From contig OY969816.1 in assembly GCA_963703385.1 (NCBI GenBank), forward strand, positions 1,364,001 through 1,428,000: a DNA stretch of 64,000 bases, written 5' to 3'. The notes beneath the pieces were generated by a model. It was not told the origin of the DNA. It saw only the letters and a list, made by a program, of their open reading frames with translations, and searched no databases. This stretch comes from Rhodoblastus sp963703385. Its GTDB lineage: Bacteria; Pseudomonadota; Alphaproteobacteria; Rhizobiales; Beijerinckiaceae. A program made the translations under genes and the position numbers. Below are positions 8,597 through 16,349 of this stretch, piece after piece (positions within the stretch are counted from its first letter, which is position 1; each line of letters starts with the position of its first letter).

Positions 8597-9367
8597 TTAG
8601 GTTGCGGACGCGGCGCGATTCTTTTCGATGAGGCCGACCGCGAATACGGCGCCTTCGTAAAGAAGCACCATGGGAAGGACAAGGGAGATCATCGAAATCA
8701 GGTCGGGCGGCGTCAGAATCGCCGCGACCACCGTGATCAGGACGATCGCATAGCGCCGCTTCGCTTTCAGGAAAGCCTGGTCGATGATCCCGGCCTGGCC
8801 GAGCAGGGTGAGGATCACCGGAAGCTGGAAGGCGGCGCCGAAGGCGAAGATCAAGGTCATGATCAGCGACAGATATTCGCTGACCTTGGGCAGAAGCTCG
8901 ATCGTCGCCTCGCCCTTGACGTTCAGTTGCTGGAAGCTCACGGAAAAGCGGATGAGGAAGGGCATGACCGCGTAATAGACCAGCAGCGCGCCGAGGAAGA
9001 ACAGGGTCGGCGTCGCGACGAGATAGGGCGCGAAAGCCCGCCGCTCGTGGCCGTAGAGGCCCGGCGCGACGAATTTGTAAATCTGCAGCGCGATGATCGG
9101 AAAAGCGATGAAGGCGGCGCCAAACATCGACAATTTCAGCTGGGTAAGGAATTGCTCCAGGAAATGGGTGGCGATCAGCTTGGCGTTCTCGGCGCCGACC
9201 ACCCGGACATAGGGCTGGAGCAGGATGTTGTAGATCTCGTGCGAGAAATAGAAACAGGCCACGAAGGCGATGAGAAAGGCGACCAAGGCCTTGATCAGCC
9301 GGGCGCGCAGTTCGATCAGGTGATCGATCAGGGGCGCCTTGGTGGCGTCGATATCGGCTTGGGTCAT
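8597..9367 (-). CDS. tatC: Sec-independent protein translocase TatC
   Basis: A 256-residue polytopic membrane protein, the twin-arginine signal-peptide receptor of the Tat translocase. The N-terminus has the family signature DHLIELRARLIKAL, followed by about six hydrophobic segments; the PVILTLLGQAGII and AKRRYAIVLITVVAAILTPPD blocks are also typical. Its start overlaps the tatB stop by four bases (ATGA type), which suggests translational coupling. Confidence 0.97.
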   Translation of the reverse strand: MTQADIDATKAPLIDHLIELRARLIKALVAFLIAFVACFYFSHEIYNILLQPYVRVVGAENAKLIATHFLEQFLTQLKLSMFGAAFIAFPIIALQIYKFVAPGLYGHERRAFAPYLVATPTLFFLGALLVYYAVMPFLIRFSVSFQQLNVKGEATIELLPKVSEYLSLIMTLIFAFGAAFQLPVILTLLGQAGIIDQAFLKAKRRYAIVLITVVAAILTPPDLISMISLVLPMVLLYEGAVFAVGLIEKNRAASAT

Positions 9368-9780
9368 GCGGACTTTCCGGCCGGCGGCGCCGATTCGGGC
9401 GCGGGCGCGACAGGCTCCGGCGCGGGCGCGGGCTGATCCTCGACAATGATGAGCCCCGAGGGGGCCGGCGGCGGTTCGGGGATCGCGGCCGGCGTCTCGG
9501 TTTTGGGCGCCGCGGGCGCCTCCAGCATGTCGGCGACGCGGTTGAACGCGCCTTCCATCGAGGTTTTCTGCTTCAGGTCGTTGAGGCCGTCGCGAACCTG
9601 CGTCAGTTCGGCCTCGCGCAGGGCTTCATGGAACTGGCCCTGGAATTCCGTCGCCATCCGCCGCGCCTGTCCGACCAGGCGGCCGACCATGCGCAAGGCC
9701 TCGGGCAAATCCTTGGGTGGAATGAAGATCAGGGCCACGACGCCGATCAGCAGCAGCTTGCCCACATCGAAATCGAACAT
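9364..9780 (-). CDS. tatB: Sec-independent protein translocase TatB
   Basis: 138 residues from ATG 9780. It has one N-terminal membrane helix (MFDFDVGKLLLIGVVALIFI) with the conserved Pro-Pro-Lys-Asp-Leu-Pro hinge, then an amphipathic helix (RMVGRLVGQARRMATEFQG), then a long Pro/Ala-rich tail typical of alphaproteobacterial TatB. TatB and TatC together bind Tat signal peptides. A longer in-frame start exists upstream but adds a non-Tat stretch, so I rejected it. Confidence 0.94.
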   Translation of the reverse strand: MFDFDVGKLLLIGVVALIFIPPKDLPEALRMVGRLVGQARRMATEFQGQFHEALREAELTQVRDGLNDLKQKTSMEGAFNRVADMLEAPAAPKTETPAAIPEPPPAPSGLIIVEDQPAPAPEPVAPAPESAPPAGKSA

Positions 9781-9911
9781 CGAAGCCTCGCCGGCAATCG
9801 CGTCCCGCGCCGATCGCCCAAGAGCAGACAAACAAGAGCCGACAACTGGATGAAGGCGCGTCAAATGTCGAGGTTTGACGGAACGTCCGGAAGAAACGAC
9901 CGAAAAAGGGT

Positions 9912-10148
9912 TCAGCCGACCTTGTTGACGTCGCGGGAAGCGTCCACCGGCGTCGTCGCCTGATGTTCGATCGTGCGCGACGTCTCGGCGGGCGGGGCGG
10001 GCGTCTCTTCGTCGGCGAGACCCTTCTTGAAGGCTTTGACGCCCTTGGCGACATCGCCCATGATGTCCGAAATCTTGCCCTTGCCGCCGAACAGCACAAG
10101 GACGACCGCGCCGACAAGCAGCCAATGGAACAACGACATACCGCCCAT
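9912..10148 (-). CDS. tatA: Sec-independent protein translocase TatA
   Basis: 78 residues from ATG 10148 (MGGMSLFHWLLVGAVVLVLF); the methionine three codons on is also possible. It has a single N-terminal membrane helix, the Phe-Gly-Gly-Lys-Gly hinge, an amphipathic helix with the GDVAKGVKAFKKGL motif, and a short polar tail. TatA forms the Tat pore. It is the first gene of the minus-strand operon tatA-tatB-tatC-serS-surE-pcm-lipoprotein; the operon promoter should lie in 10149-10425, shared with divergent accB. Confidence 0.95.
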   Translation of the reverse strand: MGGMSLFHWLLVGAVVLVLFGGKGKISDIMGDVAKGVKAFKKGLADEETPAPPAETSRTIEHQATTPVDASRDVNKVG

Positions 10149-10425
10149 GACGGCGAACCTCCAAAATAGCCTGCGCCCTTGCCGCGGAACGCAGTTTCTT
10201 CCCGCCAAACTAGTGCGCGCAACCCGCAAAAACAAGCGTCGCTTCAACTGGGGATAAGTTCCGCGCGGCGCGATGCGCGATTATGACCCTTCAAAAGCCG
10301 TGCTAAACAGATTAAGAGCAGACGCCGAGAAACCCTTTGGGGCGAAAAAAACGCGCAAATCCGTCGCTTTTTTGCGCCTCGCGGGACGCGCCAAAGGCCC
10401 GTCAAATTTCACCAAGGCCCACAGA

Positions 10426-10938
10426 ATGAGCAGAACAAGCGCCTCCGCCGCCAAAACCGCCCGAGCCGGACAAGCCGGCCAGAAAATCGACGCCAAGCTG
10501 GTGCGCGAGATCGCAACTCTGTTGAGCGAGACCGACCTGACCAAGATCGAGGTGGAAAAGGGCGACCTGCGGATCAGGGTGGCGCGTCAGGCGAATTATG
10601 TCGGGCCGGCCGTCGTCCATCCGCCGGCTCATGTTCCGGTCTACGCGCCCGCCGCGCACCCTCTTTCGCCCGCCGCCGAGCCCGCCGCGCCGGTCTTGGA
10701 CCACGCCGACGCGTTGAAATCGCCGATGGTCGGCACCGTCTATCTGCGTCCGAGCCCCGACGCCAAGGCCTTCGTCGAGATCGGCTCGCATGTTTCCGCC
10801 GGCCAGAAAGTGTTGCTGATCGAGGCGATGAAGACCTTCAACGACATTGTCGCGCACAAGACCGGCACGGTGACCGCCATTCTGGTCGAGGACGCCCAGC
10901 CGGTCGAATATGACCAGCCCCTGCTGGTCATTTCCTGA
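10426..10938 (+). CDS. accB: Acetyl-CoA carboxylase biotin carboxyl carrier protein
   Basis: 170 residues from ATG 10426 (MSRTSASAAK). It carries biotin for acetyl-CoA carboxylase in fatty acid synthesis. The N-terminal IDAKLVREIATLLSETDLTKIEVEKG segment is typical of AccB, followed by an Ala/Pro linker and the biotinyl domain with KSPMVGTVYLRPSP. The biotin lysine is in EAMKTFN at about residue 136. It overlaps accC by one base (stop TGA, start ATG). Confidence 0.96.
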   Translation: MSRTSASAAKTARAGQAGQKIDAKLVREIATLLSETDLTKIEVEKGDLRIRVARQANYVGPAVVHPPAHVPVYAPAAHPLSPAAEPAAPVLDHADALKSPMVGTVYLRPSPDAKAFVEIGSHVSAGQKVLLIEAMKTFNDIVAHKTGTVTAILVEDAQPVEYDQPLLVIS

Positions 10939-12291
10939 TGTTCGAAAAGATTTTGATCGCCAACCGCGGCGAAATCGCCCTCCGCATCCTGCGCGCGGCG
11001 AAGGAGCTGGGGATCGCCACCGTCGCCGTCCATTCGACCGCGGACGCCGACGCCATGCATGTGAAGCTGGCCGACGAATCGGTCTGCATCGGCCCGCCGG
11101 CGGCGCGCGAACTCTTATCTCAACATCCCGGCCTTGCTCGCGGCCTGCGAGATCACCGGCGCGGACGCCGTCCATCCCGGCTACGGCTTCCTGTCGGAAA
11201 ACGCCAAATTCGCGGAAATTCTCGCCGACCACAACATCGGTTTCATCGGCCCCAAGGCCGAGCATATCCGCATCATGGGCGACAAGATCGAGGCCAAGCG
11301 CACCGCGCGGGCGCTCGGCATTCCCTGCGTGCCGGGCTCCGAAGGCGGGGTGACCGACGACGACGAGGCCATGCGCATCGCCGAGGACATCGGCTTTCCG
11401 GTGCTGGTGAAGGCGGCCGCCGGCGGCGGCGGGCGCGGCATGAAGGTCGCGCGGACCGCGGTCGATCTGTCGGAGGCTTTGGCCGTTGCGCGCGCCGAGG
11501 CCAGGGCGGCCTTCGGCGACGACGCGGTTTATTTGGAAAAATATCTCGAAAAGCCGCGCCATATCGAAATCCAGATCCTCGGCGACGGGCTGGGCAACGC
11601 CGTCCATGTCGGCGAGCGCGACTGTTCACTGCAGCGCCGCCACCAGAAGGTGCTCGAGGAGACGCCCTCGCCGGCGCTGAACCAGGACCAGCGCAACCGC
11701 ATCGGCGAAATCTGCGCCGACGCCATGCGCAAGCTGCAATATTCGGGCGCTGGAACCATCGAGTTCCTGTACGAGAACGGCGAGTTCTTCTTCATCGAGA
11801 TGAACACCCGCATTCAGGTCGAGCATCCGATCACCGAAATGATTTCCGGGCTCGACCTGCTGGTTGAGCAGATCAAGATCGCCAGCGGCGCGCCGCTGAG
11901 CTTCGCCCAGGCCGATCTCGAACTGCGCGGCCACGCCATCGAATGCCGCATCAACGCCGAAAACCCGGCGACCTTCCGCCCCTCGCCCGGCAAGATTCTC
12001 TATTACCACCCGCCGGGCGGCGTCGGCGTGCGCGTCGATTCGGCGGTCTATCAGGGCTATACGATCCCGCCCTATTACGATTCTCTCGTCGGCAAGCTGA
12101 TCGTTCAGGGGCGCACCCGCATCGAGACGCTGATGCGCCTGCGCCGCGCGCTCGATGAATTCATCGTGGACGGGATCGACACCACTTTGCCCTTGTTCCG
12201 CGCCCTGGTGCGCAACGCCGACATCCAGGACGGCGTCTATGACATCCACTGGCTGGAAAATTTTCTCGCCAAGGGCGGCATGGAGGGCTGA
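10938..12291 (+). CDS. accC: Acetyl-CoA carboxylase biotin carboxylase, frameshifted in this sequence
   Basis: The product is biotin carboxylase, about 450 residues after correction: MFEKILIANRGEIALRILRA at the start, HPGYGFLSENAKFAEI, the ATP-grasp part KAAAGGGGRGMKVA, and EMNTRIQVEHPITEMISG near the active site. The frame breaks near 11109-11112. Upstream reads ...GPPAARE then LLSQH; one base later the frame reads SYLNIPALLAACEITGAD, the expected continuation. Dropping one A from GAACTC restores GPPAARDSYLNIP. AccC is essential for fatty acid synthesis and everything else is well conserved, so I take this as a sequence error, not a dead gene. It is cotranscribed with accB and the next ORF. 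Confidence 0.93.
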
Positions 12292-12720
12292 GTGAGGCTC
12301 GCTGTCGTCCTTCTGACCTTGTTCGCGCTCGTCGGCGCGGCATTCTGGCTGTCGGGCGGCCGAGCGCCGGCTCCGGCGCTGATCGCGGACCTTTCCGACG
12401 ACGGGATGCGCGGCGCGCCCTGCCCGGCGGGCACGCTCCAGGAACAAAGGGCGCGGCTGAGACAGGGCGTCCCGCCGCCCGCCGCGCTCGGGCGAAAATT
12501 GCGCCAGAACTTTCCGCTCGGCTCGGACGCGGGCGCGCTTGCAGCGCTGCTGACCGCGCAAGGTTTCCAGAGATTCCCGCCCTGCCCCGATGACGAGAGC
12601 GTCTTCGGCGCCCGCTGGATCAGCCGGCGCTGGGGCGAGCCCGACGCCTATGTCTATTGGCGCGCCGACGACGCCGGGAAGCTGATTTTTCTCGACGGGC
12701 AGGTCAGCCGAACGCCGTGA
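12292..12720 (+). CDS. Hypothetical secreted or membrane-anchored protein
   Basis: 142 residues starting at a GTG that directly follows the accC stop, so translation is probably coupled. Residues 1-20 form a hydrophobic signal or anchor (MRLAVVLLTLFALVGAAFWL). The rest is soluble and Pro/Ala-rich with two cysteine-bearing patches (GAPCPAGT and FPPCPDDES) and an aromatic C-terminal part ending in DAYVYWRADDAGKL. I recognise no family. Its place behind accB-accC is probably just conserved gene order. Confidence 0.7.
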   Translation: MRLAVVLLTLFALVGAAFWLSGGRAPAPALIADLSDDGMRGAPCPAGTLQEQRARLRQGVPPPAALGRKLRQNFPLGSDAGALAALLTAQGFQRFPPCPDDESVFGARWISRRWGEPDAYVYWRADDAGKLIFLDGQVSRTP

Positions 12721-12782
12721 GGGTCGGGCAAGAGCGTCTTGATTGCAGGTCCGCCGGCGCATGAATGCGCTTGAGGCGGCGC

Positions 12783-12887
12783 TAGAGCGTTTTCAAGCGA
12801 AGTGGAACCCGGTTCGCGTTAAGAAAACGCGTTAAAACAAGAATCTAGACCATTTTCATGTTTCCATGAAACTTGAAAATGGTCTAG
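12783..12887. repeat. Dispersed palindromic intergenic repeat, family 1, copy B
   Basis: A near-identical, inverted copy of 3814-3940, without the roughly 22-base insert of that copy. It starts TAGAGCGTTTTCAAGCG and ends in a hairpin with perfect 14-bp arms (CTAGACCATTTTCA at about 12845-12858 and its complement at 12874-12887), closed by an inner GTTTC/GAAAC stem. It lies alone between the gene ending at 12720 and the DUF815 gene. Confidence 0.87.
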
Positions 12888-12931
12888 CAACGGCTTAGAG
12901 CAAGGCGTCCGCAATTTTCCCCCTGGCCGCC

Positions 12932-13810
12932 TTGACCGCTCCCGATTCGACCGAAAACCTGCTGGCCCGCATCGCCGAAGCCTTGGAGCGGTTGAGCCCG
13001 CCGCCCCCGCCCCGGCCCGATTTCGCCGCCGCCGACGCCTTCGTCTGGCGCGCCGAGGCGGAAGCGCTCGCCCCGGTGAAAAAGGTCAGTCGCGTGGACC
13101 TGGGCCTGCTGCGCGGGGTCGATTATCTGCGCGACCAGCTCTCAAGCAACACCGAGCGTTTCGCCCGCGGCCTGCCGGCCAATAATGTGCTGCTGTGGGG
13201 CGCGCGCGGCATGGGCAAATCGTCGCTGGTCAAGGCCGTTCACGCCGACGTCGACGCGCGCCTGGCCGGAACGCCGGATTTCTCCGGCCTCTTGCTGATC
13301 GAAATCCACCGCGAGGACATCGAATCGCTGCCCGCCTTGATGGCCCTGCTGCGCGACGCCGACCGGCGCTTCATCGTCTTCTGCGACGACCTGTCCTTCG
13401 ACGGCGGCGACGCCTCCTACAAGTCGCTCAAGGCGGCGCTCGAAGGCGGGGTCGAAGGGCGGCCCGCCAATGTCCTGTTCTACGCGACCTCCAACCGCCG
13501 CCACCTCCTGCCGCGCGACATGGTCGACAACGAACGCTCCACCGCGATCAATCCGGGCGAGGCGGTCGAGGAGAAAGTTTCGCTGTCGGATCGCTTCGGG
13601 CTGTGGCTCGGCTTCCACAAATGCAGCCAGGACGATTATCTCGCCATGGTGTTCGGCTATGTCGACCATTACCGGCTCGAGGCGCCCGAGGAGCAAATTC
13701 GCGCCGAGGCGCTGGAATGGGCGATCACTCGCGGGTCGCGGTCGGGCCGCGTGGCGTTCCAATTTATCCAGGATCTCGCCGGAAGGCTCGGCCGCAAGCT
13801 CGAAGGCTAA
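12932..13810 (+). CDS. DUF815-family AAA-type ATPase
   Basis: 292 residues from TTG 12932; no ATG or GTG fits better upstream, so the start is uncertain. The protein matches the bacterial DUF815 P-loop family: a helical N-terminal part, Walker A GARGMGKSS at residues 90-98, and a Walker B-like IVFCDDLSFD at about 148-157. Then come the ATSNRRHLLPRDMVDNE box and SLSDRFGLWLGFHKCSQDDYL, both characteristic. The function of the family is not established; the motifs show ATP binding. Confidence 0.88.
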   Translation: MTAPDSTENLLARIAEALERLSPPPPPRPDFAAADAFVWRAEAEALAPVKKVSRVDLGLLRGVDYLRDQLSSNTERFARGLPANNVLLWGARGMGKSSLVKAVHADVDARLAGTPDFSGLLLIEIHREDIESLPALMALLRDADRRFIVFCDDLSFDGGDASYKSLKAALEGGVEGRPANVLFYATSNRRHLLPRDMVDNERSTAINPGEAVEEKVSLSDRFGLWLGFHKCSQDDYLAMVFGYVDHYRLEAPEEQIRAEALEWAITRGSRSGRVAFQFIQDLAGRLGRKLEG

Positions 13811-13926
13811 CTCGCCTTCTTCTCATGGCTCCGGACAACGCCGCGCGTTGCGCTCTTGCGCGCCGTCGCCCTTGCCCGTTCGAGATCGTTGCGGGCGCGC
13901 GCCTCCAGCGCCACGCGCATTTCGCT

Positions 13927-14154
13927 TTAAATCGCCGGACGCTCGGCGTTCAGAAGGTCGCGTTCCTCCATGGTCGCGCCGAGATCCGCCAAAATATTGT
14001 CGTAAAAGGCTGCCAGCCCAGCACAAAACTCGCTGGTTCCAACGCCAAGCAGCGCCTTGAGGCGCTCGGCTTCGGCGAGGCGGGCTTTTACGCGTTCACG
14101 GTGGCGGCGCTGCTTTTCAGCGCCGGTCAGCGGTCGGGAGCCAATTTGACGCAT
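13927..14154 (-). CDS. Small hypothetical protein with basic N-terminal helix
   Basis: 75 residues. The N-terminal RPLTGAEKQRRHRERVKARL resembles small basic-helix proteins often met in alphaproteobacterial accessory or prophage-derived DNA, followed by a helical, acidic C-terminal half (YDNILADLGATMEERDLL). No function can be given. It sits alone, convergent with the DUF815 gene and upstream of the tRNA. It could be a spurious ORF, but the composition is protein-like. Confidence 0.45.
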   Translation of the reverse strand: MRQIGSRPLTGAEKQRRHRERVKARLAEAERLKALLGVGTSEFCAGLAAFYDNILADLGATMEERDLLNAERPAI

Positions 14155-14483
14155 CTGGCAATCTTCACGTGAGGTTCGCCCCCATAAAGCCGCAATCAGA
14201 GTTGCGCGTCAATCATGTGACGTCAGCCATGCCATCAAGGCCCGCGGCCACGGTCGGCGCCTTCGGCGCTAAATTTCGTTCATTGTCAGAGGGTTGAAGG
14301 GATGTGCCCCCCGGCGCGCGGGTTTTCGCAAATTTCTCGCAGCCATCACATTTTCTTGTGCGGGCTCTGCGGGCTTCTTCGGGGGCTTCTCCGGGGCTTG
14401 GCGGGCGCCGGTCGCGAATTTTCCTTTTTTAAGTCTTTTCAATCGGATTCTTCACTGCTATACGGCGCCCATCGCAAGCGCGA
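14155..14483. other. Gap of about 330 bases with no convincing gene
   Basis: I see no coding signature on either strand. The part just before the tRNA (about 14350-14480) is GC-rich with short G and T runs and should hold the tRNA-Asn promoter, but no clear -35/-10 pair stands out. Confidence 0.5.
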
Positions 14484-14560
14484 TCCCTGATAGCTCAGCC
14501 GGTAGAGCAAGCGACTGTTAATCGCTGGGTCGCAGGTTCGAAGTCCTGCTCAGGGAGCCA
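14484..14560 (+). tRNA. tRNA-Asn (GTT)
   Basis: A full cloverleaf can be folded: acceptor stem TCCCTGA at 14484-14490 pairs with TCAGGGA at 14550-14556; the D arm is GCTCAGCCGGTAGAGC; the anticodon stem AGCGA/TCGCT encloses loop CTGTTAA with anticodon GTT; the T arm has GCAGGTTCGAAGTCCTGC. The discriminator is G and the CCA end is encoded (14558-14560). Confidence 0.96.
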
Positions 14561-14639
14561 CTTTTCCCCTCGATCGCGCGGTCTTTCCCGTGTCCCTAAA
14601 TCGGCCAGAACGCGCTTATCCCGATCGTCCGGGGAGAGC

Positions 14640-15542
14640 ATGATCTACGACAATGTTTTTGGCGCGCCGCCGCCGGACCTCGCCCAGATTGCGCCCGGCG
14701 CGCGCCAGTTCTCGCCCCTCGTTCCGGGGGCCGAAGACTTCGCGCTGGTCCCGCCCGGCGCGCTGGCCAATCTGGTCCTGCTCGCCCCGCCCGGCGCCGT
14801 CGAGCGCCGCACCGCGCTCGCGCTTGCCCTGCGGGCGCTGGCCCCCGGCGCGCCCTTCCTCGTCATGGCGCCCAAGGACAAGGGCGGCGGCCGGATCGCA
14901 AAGGAACTGGCCGAGTTCGGCTGCCCGAGCGTAGAGCATTCGAAGCGCCATCATCGGCTCTGCGCCGCGGGCGCCCGGGGCGCCCCCGCCGAGATACAAG
15001 CCGCGATCGAAGCCGGGGCGCCGCGCTTTTCGCAATCCCTCGGCCTGTGGACCCAGCCCGGGGTGTTTTCCTGGGACAGGATCGACCCCGGCTCGGCTCT
15101 GCTGATCCGCAACTTGCCGGATTTTTCCGGCCATGGCGCCGATTTCGGTTGCGGCCTCGGGGTCGTCGCCCACGGGATTCTGGCCTCGCCAAAAGTGAAA
15201 TCGCTTGTTCTGGTCGATATCGACCGGCGCGCGACCGAGCTTTGCGCCCGCAATGTCGCCGATCCGCGCGTGACAATTCTCTGGGCCGATGTGCGGGCTT
15301 TTAAAAACCGGCCGTTCGATTTCATCGCCATGAACCCGCCCTTCCATGAATCGGGCAAGGAAGCCAAAGAGCTTGGCCGCGGCTTCATCGCCAGCGCCGC
15401 GGCCAATCTGCGCCCCGGCGGGCGGTGCCGGCTGGTGGCCAACCGCCATCTCCCCTATGAGGCCGCGCTGGCGAAAAACTTCCGCTCGGTGTCGCTGATC
15501 GCCGAGGAAGGCGGTTTCAAGGTGATCGAGGCGATCAGATGA
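14640..15542 (+). CDS. Class I SAM methyltransferase, RsmC-like (rRNA guanine-N2)
   Basis: 300 residues with the two-domain plan of RsmC/RlmG: a degenerate N-terminal methyltransferase half (about 1-115) and an active C-terminal half. The SAM loop is GADFGCGLGVVAHGIL, the acidic strand end is VLVDIDRRATELC, and the catalytic motif is NPPFHE from about residue 232. RsmC-type enzymes methylate N2 of a guanine in 16S rRNA; the exact target here is inferred. The stop overlaps the rsuA start by four bases, pairing two rRNA-modifying enzymes in one operon. Confidence 0.87.
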   Translation: MIYDNVFGAPPPDLAQIAPGARQFSPLVPGAEDFALVPPGALANLVLLAPPGAVERRTALALALRALAPGAPFLVMAPKDKGGGRIAKELAEFGCPSVEHSKRHHRLCAAGARGAPAEIQAAIEAGAPRFSQSLGLWTQPGVFSWDRIDPGSALLIRNLPDFSGHGADFGCGLGVVAHGILASPKVKSLVLVDIDRRATELCARNVADPRVTILWADVRAFKNRPFDFIAMNPPFHESGKEAKELGRGFIASAAANLRPGGRCRLVANRHLPYEAALAKNFRSVSLIAEEGGFKVIEAIR

Positions 15543-16291
15543 GCGGGAAGACCATCCGACTCGACCGCCTGCTCGCCAATCTCGGCTATGGCTCGCGGCG
15601 CGAAATTTTGGTGCTCGCCCGCGCCGGGCGCATCCGTCTCGATGGCGAAATTTTGCGCGACGTCGAGCGAAGGATCGCCCTCGACCCGACGCTTCCTGCG
15701 CGGCTCAGCGTGAAGGGCGAAGAACTCGATCCCCTGCCCGGCGTCGTGCTGATGATGAACAAGCCGCTCGGCGTCACCTGTTCGCGCAAGGAATCGGGCC
15801 CGCTGGTCTATTCGCTCCTGCCCGGACGCTGGCGCCGGCGCAATCCGGCGATTTCGACGGTGGGGCGGCTCGACAAGGACAGCTCCGGCCTGCTGCTGCT
15901 GACCGACGACGGCGCCCTGCTGCACAAGATCATCTCGCCGCGGCTTTCCACGCCCAAAACCTATCGCGCCTCGCTCGACCGGTCTTTGCGCGGCGATGAA
16001 GCGCAAATTTTCGCCGCAGGAACGCTGATTCTGGAAGGCGAGGACAAACCGCTGCTGCCGGCGCAGTTGGAAATCCTGGACGAACGCGCGGCCCTGCTGA
16101 CCTTGCATGAAGGCCGCTATCACCAGGTCCGGCGCATGTTCGCGGCGCTCGGCAATCATGTCACGGCGCTGCATCGGGTTTCGATCGGCGCCCTGACGCT
16201 GCCGGACGATCTGGCGCCGGGCGAATTGGTCGTGCTCGACACCGAAGGGATCGGGCAAATCTTTCTGTCGGGAAAACAGCCGGACTTTTGA
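15539..16291 (+). CDS. rsuA: 16S rRNA pseudouridine synthase, RsuA family
   Basis: 250 residues. An S4 RNA-binding domain (about 5-60, LDRLLANLGYGSRREILVLA) precedes the pseudouridine synthase domain. The catalytic aspartate is D112 in GRLDKDSSGLLLLT; the conserved LMMNKPLGVTCSRK and YHQVRRMFAALGNHVTALHR blocks also fit RsuA/RluB-E. RsuA modifies U516 of 16S rRNA in E. coli; the same target here is inferred. It overlaps the upstream methyltransferase by four bases. Confidence 0.92.
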   Translation: MSGKTIRLDRLLANLGYGSRREILVLARAGRIRLDGEILRDVERRIALDPTLPARLSVKGEELDPLPGVVLMMNKPLGVTCSRKESGPLVYSLLPGRWRRRNPAISTVGRLDKDSSGLLLLTDDGALLHKIISPRLSTPKTYRASLDRSLRGDEAQIFAAGTLILEGEDKPLLPAQLEILDERAALLTLHEGRYHQVRRMFAALGNHVTALHRVSIGALTLPDDLAPGELVVLDTEGIGQIFLSGKQPDF

Positions 16292-16349
16292 TTATAATGG
16301 GCGAAGCAAGACCGATCGATCCTGATCGATTCCGGCGTGGGAGAGCCTC

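Noticed and set aside
11100..11120. Programmed ribosomal frameshift in accC
   Set aside because: No slippery heptamer or stimulatory structure is visible, and the same hexamer error occurs in three unrelated genes.
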